From assembly GCA_937129505.1 (NCBI GenBank), contig CAKZNJ010000561.1, forward strand, positions 1 through 7,840: a stretch of 7,840 nt of DNA, given 5' to 3'. Numbering within the stretch: the stretch's first letter is position 1; each line of letters opens with the position of its first letter. Source of the stretch: an uncultured Anaerolineae bacterium (lineage in GTDB: Bacteria > Chloroflexota > Anaerolineae > Anaerolineales > UBA4823). Shown here piece after piece: positions 1-5,793 of this stretch. Below the pieces are notes generated by a model that made no database searches, had not been told where the DNA came from, and saw only the letters and a list, made by a program, of their open reading frames with translations. Made by a program: the position numbers and the translations under genes.

Positions 1-214
1 TGAAGATGAATTTGTCTACACCATCCATCGCTGCCCTGTCTGTTGGGGACGCTCAGGGGTGGATAAACCGGTGTGTTTTATCGCTACCGGTCTCTTGCAG
101 GGCAGCCTAAAATGGGTCTCTGGAGGGTTGGAATTTCGCGTCACCGAGACCAAATGCATTGCCATGGGCGATCCCACCTGTGATTTCGTCATCCCGAAAA
201 AGCCCATCAGCTAA
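1..214 (+). CDS. V4R-domain protein, C-terminal fragment
   Basis: This is the last 70 codons of a gene that begins before the window; the frame starts at base 2 and ends with TAA at 212-214. The visible peptide has the Cys/Gly pattern of a V4R (4-vinyl reductase-like) domain: a CPVC pair (fragment residues 11-14), a further Cys at 25, a glycine-rich stretch and GGLEF, then the closing E-x-K-C-x-x-x-G-x-x-x-C-x-F motif (residues 49-62). V4R domains are small-molecule or hydrocarbon binding modules found alone, in bacteriochlorophyll-related proteins and in XylR/DmpR-type regulators. Which of these the whole protein was cannot be told from the C-terminus. The next gene starts 63 bp downstream on the same strand, so co-transcription is possible. 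I am confident of the domain and do not know the biological role. Confidence 0.75.
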   Translation, partial: EDEFVYTIHRCPVCWGRSGVDKPVCFIATGLLQGSLKWVSGGLEFRVTETKCIAMGDPTCDFVIPKKPIS

Positions 215-277
215 AAGCTGCCCCAGGAGGTTGCCCTTCCCAACTCTGTCGAGACATCGGGCTCGTAGGGGGGAAAC

Positions 278-1012
278 ATGAATTTTGCTGTTGTCATCCC
301 CACCTATAACGAGGCGCAAAACATACCTCCACTCGTGGAGGCGATTCTAGGCTTGCCTCAGGGTTTCCACTTGTTTGTGGTCGACGATAACAGTCCGGAT
401 GGCAGCGGCGAACTCGCCGAAGAACTAGTGCATGTTTATCCCGGCCGGATCACGGTGCTCCATCGTCCCGGCAAACTCGGCTTGGGGAGCGCCTATCGCC
501 TTGGCTTCAGGAAGGCGTTAGAATGCGGTGCTCTTGCCATTGCCCAAATGGATGCCGATTTTTCACACCCTCCCGAAAAGCTGAGCGAACTCGCCGATGC
601 CCTTGAGAACTACGATGTGGCAATGGGCTCTCGCTATGTAAGCGGCGGAGCGGTCGATCATCACTGGCCGCTATGGCGCAAAGGGCTTTCCGCTTTCGGC
701 AATTGGTACGCGCGCACGATCTTGGGCATTCCTATCCGCGATGTCACCGGAGGTTTCCGTCTCTGGCGTCGTGAAGTATTGCTCAACATGCCGTTTCAAC
801 ACAGCAATTCGCAGGGCTATGTTTTTCAGGTCGAGATGGCTTATTTGGCTTACCGATTGGGGTATCGCATTCGTGAAATCCCCTTTTACTTCGCCGATCG
901 CCATCACGGCAAATCGAAAATGTCCTTGCGCATCCAAGTGGAGGCTGCTTATAAGGTGTGGCAAATTCGCTTTGCCTACACTTCGTTACAACTGGCTAAA
1001 ATCAAGCCGTAA
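278..1012 (+). CDS. Polyprenol-phosphate mannosyltransferase-like GT2 (DPM1 type)
   Basis: This family 2 glycosyltransferase of 244 residues resembles dolichol/polyprenol-phosphate mannose synthases, which transfer a sugar from a nucleotide donor (usually GDP-mannose) to a polyprenyl phosphate at the inner membrane face. The GT-A core is complete. It has VVIPTYNEAQNI (residues 5-16), VVDDNSPDGS (34-43), GLGSAYRLGF (68-77), the metal-binding DAD at 92-94 followed by FSHPPE, GSRY (117-120), and TGGFRLWRR (157-165), then the C-terminal EIPFYFADRHHGKSKM block (200-215). The length fits the short, soluble class. It has no C-terminal membrane helices or GtrA-like domain, so it would act peripherally. 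The ATG at 278 is preceded by a G-rich AGGGGGG ribosome binding site. It would supply lipid-linked sugar for cell-surface glycosylation, which suits the surface-glycan genes further right. The exact sugar is not determinable. Confidence 0.9.
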   Translation: MNFAVVIPTYNEAQNIPPLVEAILGLPQGFHLFVVDDNSPDGSGELAEELVHVYPGRITVLHRPGKLGLGSAYRLGFRKALECGALAIAQMDADFSHPPEKLSELADALENYDVAMGSRYVSGGAVDHHWPLWRKGLSAFGNWYARTILGIPIRDVTGGFRLWRREVLLNMPFQHSNSQGYVFQVEMAYLAYRLGYRIREIPFYFADRHHGKSKMSLRIQVEAAYKVWQIRFAYTSLQLAKIKP

Positions 1013-1026
1013 TTCTTTTTTCTTCC
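994..1026 (+). terminator. Weak candidate intrinsic terminator after the GT2 gene
   Basis: A 4-bp GGCT/AGCC stem (994-997 with 1005-1008, extendable by a T-G wobble) lies over the last codons of the GT2. It is followed a few bases later by a pyrimidine run containing six T. It sits in the 50-bp gap between two convergent genes, where a terminator is expected. The stem is short and the spacing to the T tract is loose, so this is only a candidate. Confidence 0.22.
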
Positions 1027-1062
1027 TTCTCTGAGCGATAAACATCAGAAAGCAAAGTTCTG

Positions 1063-1911
1063 CTAACCAAGATAGGCTTTATAAACCTGCACCAACTTCC
1101 CCCATTCTTCCAACGAGAGAGTTTCAGCGCGGCGGTGAGGTTCGATTTGCACTGCTTGCAATAGGTGCATCACTTGAGGAGGTGGAAGCCCCAAACCAGC
1201 CGCTAGGGCGTTGCGCAGGGTCTTGCGTTTCTGGCTAAAGCCGGCTCTGGCTAAGCGGAAGAACAATTCGGTGTCCTCCAGACGGGGTTGCTCGGCGAGC
1301 TGAAGGCGCAAGACGGCCGAATCGACCTTGGGTTGAGGGTAAAAAGCGCCAGCGGGGATTTTCGCTATCAACGAGGGTGTGCCGTAAAGGTGGATGCTGA
1401 GCGCCAGCAGACTCATTTCACCAGGAGAAGCGCAGATTCGTTGGGCTACTTCGAGCTGTAAGGTGAGAATCATCTGCCGCGGCCGGTGCTCACCTTCCAA
1501 GAGATGGCGTAAGATTGCCGAAGTGATGTAATAGGGAATGTTGGCAACTACGCTGTAAGATTGGCTTTTTTGGGGAAAAAGTTCGCCAATCTGCAAATTG
1601 AGGATATCCCCTTGGACGAGGTGCACATTGGAATAGGGAGAGAGGATTTCTTGTAAGGGGGGAATCAGATCGGCGTCCAGTTCCACGGCAACTACATAAC
1701 GGGCTGCCCTTGCCAACAGAACCGTCAGGCTTCCCAACCCTGCGCCGATTTCCAGAACATCCTCGTCGGCTGCGAGGTCAGCCGCTTGGAGTACTTTTTG
1801 CAGGCTTGCGGCATCAATTAAGAAGTTTTGCCCTAACCGTTTTTTGGGGCGTAAACCGTAGCGACGCAGAAGCTGGGGTACGGAAAGCGATGACAAGGTA
1901 TCTCTCTTCAC
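1063..1911 (-). CDS. ksgA: 16S rRNA (adenine1518-N6/adenine1519-N6) dimethyltransferase
   Basis: KsgA/RsmA uses S-adenosylmethionine to dimethylate two adjacent adenines in the 3'-terminal helix 45 of 16S rRNA, a late small-subunit assembly step. Residues are numbered from the TTG at 1917. The family signature KKRLGQNFL is at 25-33, the SAM-binding motif VLEIGAGLGSLT at 54-65, the acidic VELD at 78-81 and QGDIL at 102-106. The catalytic N6-adenine methylase motif NIPYY is at 126-130, and AFYPQPKVDSAV at 191-202. The C-terminal RNA-binding helical part includes FSQKRKTLRNAL (227-238). The length of about 282 residues is normal. I chose the GTG at 1911 because it overlaps the stop of the upstream LCP gene as GTGA (1908-1911), the usual translational coupling geometry. 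A TTG at 1917 would add two residues and give a 10-bp overlap. Neither has a clear Shine-Dalgarno sequence. Confidence 0.95.
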   Translation of the reverse strand: MKRDTLSSLSVPQLLRRYGLRPKKRLGQNFLIDAASLQKVLQAADLAADEDVLEIGAGLGSLTVLLARAARYVVAVELDADLIPPLQEILSPYSNVHLVQGDILNLQIGELFPQKSQSYSVVANIPYYITSAILRHLLEGEHRPRQMILTLQLEVAQRICASPGEMSLLALSIHLYGTPSLIAKIPAGAFYPQPKVDSAVLRLQLAEQPRLEDTELFFRLARAGFSQKRKTLRNALAAGLGLPPPQVMHLLQAVQIEPHRRAETLSLEEWGKLVQVYKAYLG

Positions 1912-3020
1912 GGACAAGTCGGCTCATCGGGTTGATCGGGCCAGGTGCCAGCCATAAACTTCTCGACATACTCTCGTAAGGCTTGATGATCGGCTTGGAT
2001 GGCAAAAGTCGTTTTCTTGTAATTGGGATTATAAACGCGCCCTGCTTCCAGCAGTTCGGCGGGAAAGCTGGCAAAGAGGATATTTTCACGCTTTAAGCGG
2101 GGCAACAGACAGGCTAATTGCATCAACTGTTCGGGGCTGAGATCGGTTTGAACCGAGCCTTGGAAGGAAGAAATGATCTGGGGAATTCGGGCGAACACAG
2201 TCGGTTCTTTGAGCTTTGCCCGCAAGGCGCAAAGGACCATCGTTTGGTGGTCTTGGCGGGCAAAATCACTATATTTCTTGCGGATACGGGCAAAACGGAG
2301 TGCTTCCTCCCCATTGAAATGATGCTGGCCGGCGGTGAAGTAGCCTAGGTCGATGGTCATGGGGTCTTCAGAGGTGCCATCTACATCTTCGGGTAAGTAA
2401 ATATCGATTCCGCCAACTGCATCAACTAATTTGACAAAGGTGTTCATATTGACTGCGCCGTAATGGTCAACTCTTACCCCGAAGTTGAGCTGTAAGGTGC
2501 GCGCCAGCAGGCCGGGTCCTTCTCCTTCTCCCTCATAATACCCCATTCCCTTGCCACCGTAGAAATAGGCTTGATTGAGCTTCCCTTGCGTGATGTTGTA
2601 CTTTGTGTTGATGTCCGGAATTTCGACCCATAGATCGCGCGGGAAGGTAAGAGCAGTTACTTTGGGGGTGACAAAGTCAACCCGCACGACGCGGATGGCA
2701 TCTGCCAAGCCATATTGATAGGACTGGCCGCTATCGGCGCCGATCGCTAAAATGTACATTAGGGCAGGCCCCCCACATAGAGGGGCGGGAGTGGAGCTTG
2801 GGGTTGCGGTTGGCGGGATGGAAACATCAGCAGTTAGAGGAGCACCAGCTTGGGCAGGCGGGGCAGCAGTAGGTACAAGGGACTGGACGGTAGAAGTGGA
2901 GGTGGGCAAACCTAAACTTGGTCCCAGCGGCGCCCGCCACTTTCGCAGGAACACAGGGTAACCCAACCCAAAGCTGAGCAACACTACACCGAGCAAGACG
3001 AGAGCAACTTTTTGTTTCAA
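1908..3020 (-). CDS. LytR-CpsA-Psr (LCP) family glycopolymer ligase
   Basis: LCP proteins are membrane-anchored phosphotransferases that move lipid-linked anionic or capsular glycopolymers onto the cell wall or another surface acceptor, acting outside the membrane. From a TTG start at 3020 the protein has 370 residues. It begins with a short basic end and one hydrophobic segment (about 4-24), then a Pro/Ala/Thr/Ser-rich extracellular linker (about 31-82). The LCP domain spans about 88-270: LAIGAD (91-96), the key FPRD (126-129), KLNQAYFYGG (147-156), VDAVGGIDIYLP (199-210), G-x-x-x-x-x-G-E-E-A-L-R-F-A-R-I-R (231-247), and DFARQDHQ (252-259). The frame stays open upstream, with an ATG at 3083. 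I prefer TTG 3020 because GTAAGG lies 6 nt before it and a TATACT box lies between the two candidates. The extra residues 3021-3083 are also hydrophilic and unlike a signal anchor. ksgA follows with a 4-bp overlap. Confidence 0.88.
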   Translation of the reverse strand: MKQKVALVLLGVVLLSFGLGYPVFLRKWRAPLGPSLGLPTSTSTVQSLVPTAAPPAQAGAPLTADVSIPPTATPSSTPAPLCGGPALMYILAIGADSGQSYQYGLADAIRVVRVDFVTPKVTALTFPRDLWVEIPDINTKYNITQGKLNQAYFYGGKGMGYYEGEGEGPGLLARTLQLNFGVRVDHYGAVNMNTFVKLVDAVGGIDIYLPEDVDGTSEDPMTIDLGYFTAGQHHFNGEEALRFARIRKKYSDFARQDHQTMVLCALRAKLKEPTVFARIPQIISSFQGSVQTDLSPEQLMQLACLLPRLKRENILFASFPAELLEAGRVYNPNYKKTTFAIQADHQALREYVEKFMAGTWPDQPDEPTCP

Positions 3021-3053
3021 GGTTAACCTTACCTCATAAAAGACGTCTCTATG

Positions 3054-3062
3054 AGTATAATA
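3054..3062. promoter_or_regulatory. Shared -10 region between divergent LCP and sugar transferase genes
   Basis: On the plus strand there is a perfect TATAAT at 3056-3061, 28 bp before the transferase ATG. On the minus strand the same bases read TATTATACT, giving a TATACT -10 (3059 to 3054) about 34 bp before the LCP TTG. Neither direction has a convincing -35 at 16-18 bp. The position in the only gap between the divergent genes supports a promoter, and the overlap would make the two directions mutually exclusive. A perfect 12-bp palindrome (3019-3030) lies over the LCP start codon and could be an operator or chance. Confidence 0.4.
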
Positions 3063-3089
3063 CTTAAAATCATTAACGGGCATTAAAGG

Positions 3090-4268
3090 ATGTCTCAGAC
3101 CAAGCCTGCACCTTCCCCCTCTTCCTCGAGCCGAATCAGCTTGTCTCCTGCTGTGCCTGCGTATGGCTTGATAAACCTGCTTTGCATGATCCTGCTCTGG
3201 AAGATAGCAGATTGGCACGCCGATCGCCTGACTCTGACTTATGCAACATTCCTGCAGAGCAAAGATTTGCTGAGCAACGGCGTTTATCTCCTTTATGAAT
3301 GGGTGTTGATTTCGGCTTTAGGTTTGACTCTCCCCAATAGTTTGAGAGCGCTGCATTTCTCAACCAAAAACAGCTTACGCGGTGGCTTTTGGGGTGCCTG
3401 GCTGCTCTCCTCTGTTCCTGTGGCTTACCTCCTGCCGGTTTCGCCGCTCCTCGCTGGGTTGGCATTGCTAAGTGGCTTTTTGGCCGCTTTTGGCGGAGCG
3501 TTGGCCGCCACCGCCAAAGTGAGGCCGCTGTGGGAGGAGAATCTCCCCCCTTCGCCAGAGATGCGGGGGCGGGTCTTGGAACTTCATCGCGCCTTCCTGG
3601 GAATGGAGTTGCCTACCCCTGCTTGGAAAAGAGTTCTCGATCTCACTTTATGTCTGGCTAGCGTCACCCTTGCCCTGCCCCTCGCCTTGCTCATCGCTTG
3701 GGGGATTTGGCTTGAAGACCCCGGCGCAATCTTCTTTATCAAAAATTCGGTTGGGAAAGGGGGCAGAAACTTCCGGCAGTTGAAGTTTCGCACCATGATT
3801 CAAGGGGCGGAGGAAGGCAACGGGCCAACACTGGCGAGGGAGAATGACCCGCGCGCCTTGCGCTTCGGCCGGATTTTACGCAAAACCGCGTTGGATGAAC
3901 TGCCTCAACTATGGAATATCTTGCGAGGGGAGATGAGCTTTGTCGGTCCTCGTCCGCAACGCACTGCCTTGGTTGATCAACATCTCCAAGCTCTCCCGCA
4001 ATACGCCGAGCGCCATCGCCTCCCGCCCGGCTTATCGGGTTTAGCCCAAGTGGCAGGCAGCTATTATCTAACACCCTTGCAAAAACTGCGCTTTGACCGT
4101 CTTTATATCCGCCACGCCAGTTTGGGGTATGACCTTCGGCTGTTAGCGGCTGCGTTTGCGCTCACATTTTATTACCGCTGGAAGCGGGGCTGGAATGGCC
4201 GCTTACCCCGCCGCTGGTTGCAGCGGGCTAAACGAGGGAAAGGCGACGCCAAGCTGTCCATAGGATGA
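3090..4268 (+). CDS. Undecaprenyl-phosphate sugar-1-phosphate transferase (bacterial sugar transferase family)
   Basis: This is the initiating enzyme of a lipid-linked surface glycan. It transfers a sugar-1-phosphate from a UDP-sugar to undecaprenyl phosphate at the cytoplasmic membrane face. The protein has 392 residues. After a Ser/Pro-rich N-terminus, four hydrophobic stretches (about 22-38, 67-83, 100-115 and 117-141) form a WcaJ/CpsE-like membrane part, without an obvious CoA-binding-like domain. The catalytic domain starts at KRVLDL (180-185), with a reentrant hydrophobic helix (about 187-206), DPGAIFF (210-216) and KFRTM (232-236). It continues with ENDPR (251-255), RKTALDELPQLWN (264-276), RGEMSFVGPRP (279-289), LPPGLSGLAQVAGS (311-324) and FDRLYIRHASLGYDL (335-349). 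The DE of LDELPQ and the GPRP motif are the usual active-site elements. The start is the ATG at 3090, with AAAGG directly against it, which is unusually close. The 3' end overlaps the flippase gene by 41 bp. Sugar specificity is unknown. Confidence 0.92.
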   Translation: MSQTKPAPSPSSSSRISLSPAVPAYGLINLLCMILLWKIADWHADRLTLTYATFLQSKDLLSNGVYLLYEWVLISALGLTLPNSLRALHFSTKNSLRGGFWGAWLLSSVPVAYLLPVSPLLAGLALLSGFLAAFGGALAATAKVRPLWEENLPPSPEMRGRVLELHRAFLGMELPTPAWKRVLDLTLCLASVTLALPLALLIAWGIWLEDPGAIFFIKNSVGKGGRNFRQLKFRTMIQGAEEGNGPTLARENDPRALRFGRILRKTALDELPQLWNILRGEMSFVGPRPQRTALVDQHLQALPQYAERHRLPPGLSGLAQVAGSYYLTPLQKLRFDRLYIRHASLGYDLRLLAAAFALTFYYRWKRGWNGRLPRRWLQRAKRGKGDAKLSIG

Positions 4269-5514
4269 GATTGATTGCCAAGGCGTTGAGAATTTGCCCG
4301 GCAATTGTCCCATATACTCCCCACAGGCGGATGGCGATCAGGCCGAGAGTGAACATCAAGCCAATGGCAGCGAGATTGGCAATAAAAATAGGCTTGGAAT
4401 GGCGGCTTGCTTTGAGCACCGTTTGGAGTGGCCAGTAGGCAAACCAGAGGACATAAAAGATTACCATCAAGATCACCCCTTGGCTGAAGGCAGTGTAGGT
4501 TTCTCCATACAGCAGGTGTAGGATTTGGCGGGGGAAGAGGGCAGCGATACTGAGCAAAGCCAGCACGGGCAAACCGTTGGAAAGGTAAATCAGGCGCAGG
4601 AGGCTCTGAAGGCCGGTTGTTCCCTCTTGTTGGAAATGCTGGGCAGCGCGTGGGGTGAGAAAGGTATCTGTGGCGCGCAGGAGGGAGTGAATCGGGGCTA
4701 CCAGATTCTGAATGGCGCGATAAGCTCCGGCAGCGGCAAAACTGACCATGCCGGCTGTCAAAACCGGGTAAAACTCCACCGAAATCCAATTTGCCATGGT
4801 GCTGCCCATCATCCAGCGCCCAAAATTCCAGTTGCGTTGCCAAGCGAGCCAGGGAGTCAAGCCCCGATAACGCCAGACCCGCCGATTTGCCCACAAGCCG
4901 GCTAACAACGCTACCGCTGCGCCCCAACCGATTGCTTCCAGCCCGCGAACGCCGCTTAGGGCAGCATTGCTCCCCCACCACAGGAGCAAGCCCAAGCGTG
5001 CCAGACTGCCCACCAGCGTGTTCAGCAAGGCAGAAAATACAGAACGGCGCGTATATAGCAGACGGCGCAGAAATTCCTGCATTTGCCAAAAGGAAAGCAC
5101 AAACCATAGTGTGAAAAGTGCCGGCCCGGCGACATCATTGCCGGTCGAAATCAACAGCCGGCCGCCTACAGCGCTGAAGATAGCCGTCAAGCCAGCAAAG
5201 ACGAGTTGGATCACCGCAGTGCTGGAAGCATACTGGGCAAATTCCTCTTCTCGCATCGCTGCTCCAAAGACATTCAGCGGTTGGATGATCAAACCTTCCA
5301 TAGTGTTGCGCACGAAGGTCAACGCCGAGAACCCCACCGCATAAACCCCTAAATCGGTCGGCGTGGCAAAACGGGCTACGATCACTGTGGCGAGGAAGTT
5401 GGTCAGGCTGATCAGGGCTTGGTCGGCTGCGGCGAGGTAGCCCTGACGGGCGGTCGCGCCCAACAGCAGGCGGGTTGCTTTTTGTTTCCAAGTCCAAAGA
5501 GAAGCGCGTTTCAT
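4228..5514 (-). CDS. MOP-superfamily polysaccharide flippase (Wzx/O-antigen translocase-like)
   Basis: This hydrophobic protein of 428 residues has the layout of the polysaccharide-biosynthesis (RfbX/Wzx/MurJ-like) transporters, which move undecaprenyl-linked oligosaccharides across the cytoplasmic membrane. It shows roughly 11-12 membrane segments, for example about 34-50, 55-68, 98-122, 131-147, 160-180, 193-209, 241-262, 311-329, 345-363, 376-396 and 399-420. The typical N-terminal signature of the family is present: a basic end, then DQALISLTNFLATVIVARF (31-49), TPTDLGVYAVGFS (51-63) and a later MEGLIIQPL (72-80). The loop around 277-300 and the LLYGETY segment (334-340) also fit. The start is the ATG at 5514; the nearest purine-rich stretch upstream is weak. 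Next to a sugar-phosphate transferase and an LCP ligase it is most simply the exporter of the same glycan. Similarity-based subfamily assignment is not possible here. Confidence 0.88.
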   Translation of the reverse strand: MKRASLWTWKQKATRLLLGATARQGYLAAADQALISLTNFLATVIVARFATPTDLGVYAVGFSALTFVRNTMEGLIIQPLNVFGAAMREEEFAQYASSTAVIQLVFAGLTAIFSAVGGRLLISTGNDVAGPALFTLWFVLSFWQMQEFLRRLLYTRRSVFSALLNTLVGSLARLGLLLWWGSNAALSGVRGLEAIGWGAAVALLAGLWANRRVWRYRGLTPWLAWQRNWNFGRWMMGSTMANWISVEFYPVLTAGMVSFAAAGAYRAIQNLVAPIHSLLRATDTFLTPRAAQHFQQEGTTGLQSLLRLIYLSNGLPVLALLSIAALFPRQILHLLYGETYTAFSQGVILMVIFYVLWFAYWPLQTVLKASRHSKPIFIANLAAIGLMFTLGLIAIRLWGVYGTIAGQILNALAINLILWTAWRRLSLV

Positions 5515-5544
5515 GCGGAGCTTCTTGGGTAGCGCTGTGGTCTA

Positions 5545-5613
5545 AAACGGATCTCTGCCGAGAGGCAGTCCCTTTATGCCGAATCGATTTTTACTTGGCC
5601 GCAAAATCCGTTT
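5545..5613. other. Nested inverted repeats upstream of the flippase gene
   Basis: An 8-bp inverted repeat, AAACGGAT at 5545-5552 and ATCCGTTT at 5606-5613, encloses a tight hairpin CTGCC-GAGA-GGCAG (5555-5568). On the plus strand the loop has GNRA form. A second small inverted repeat, GCAAA/TTTGC, spans 5601-5615. The flippase mRNA would carry this structure in its leader if transcription starts beyond 5613. No T tract follows in either direction, so it is not an intrinsic terminator. The function is unknown. Confidence 0.35.
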
Positions 5614-5695
5614 GCAGAATGCAATGACTCGTTGCAATTGGAGATAGAGTATATCACCGATTGGGTTCAGTGGTGCGCAGCGAGCACCATCTGCT

Positions 5696-5793
5696 GTCGG
5701 TAGGGCATCTGTCCCCTTCCGCTATTGCGTCGGGGCGGACATCTGCACTCCCAATAAGTCATCGGGAGGGCAGACGTCTCCCTATACGCCTAC
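5696..5793. repeat. Three degenerate tandem palindromic units of about 33 bp
   Basis: Three similar units begin at 5696, 5729 and 5761. Each starts with (G/A)TCGG, carries a GGG-type arm, a central CATCTG (5706-5711, 5740-5745) or CAGACG (5771-5776), then a CCC-type arm, so each is an imperfect hairpin. In the last unit the core AGACGTCT is a perfect palindrome flanked by GGG and CCC. A possible fourth, more decayed unit is the GGTGC/GCACC hairpin at 5672-5688 followed by CATCTG at 5688-5693. The array fills the gap after the selenoprotein stop, as REP-like elements often do. The rest of the 5515-5789 spacer holds no gene that I can support. Confidence 0.5.

Noticed and set aside
1046..1062. 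CAGAA/TTCTG inverted repeat as terminator of ksgA
   Set aside because: The stem is only 5 bp, is A/T-rich and has no T tract following it on the minus strand.
3019..3030. Perfect 12-bp palindrome over the LCP start
   Set aside because: About two such palindromes are expected by chance in a window of this size, so it is kept only as a note under the promoter.
3021..3218. N-terminal extension of the LCP protein to an upstream start codon
   Set aside because: The added residues are hydrophilic and Arg-rich, overlap the divergent transferase gene and the -10 region, and would bury the membrane anchor. TTG 3020 has a properly spaced GTAAGG.
5648..5653. TATACT on the minus strand as a flippase promoter
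   Set aside because: No recognisable -35 at 16-18 bp.
5696..5793. CRISPR array
   Set aside because: The units are too divergent, adjacent units lack distinct spacers between identical repeats, and no cas genes are present.
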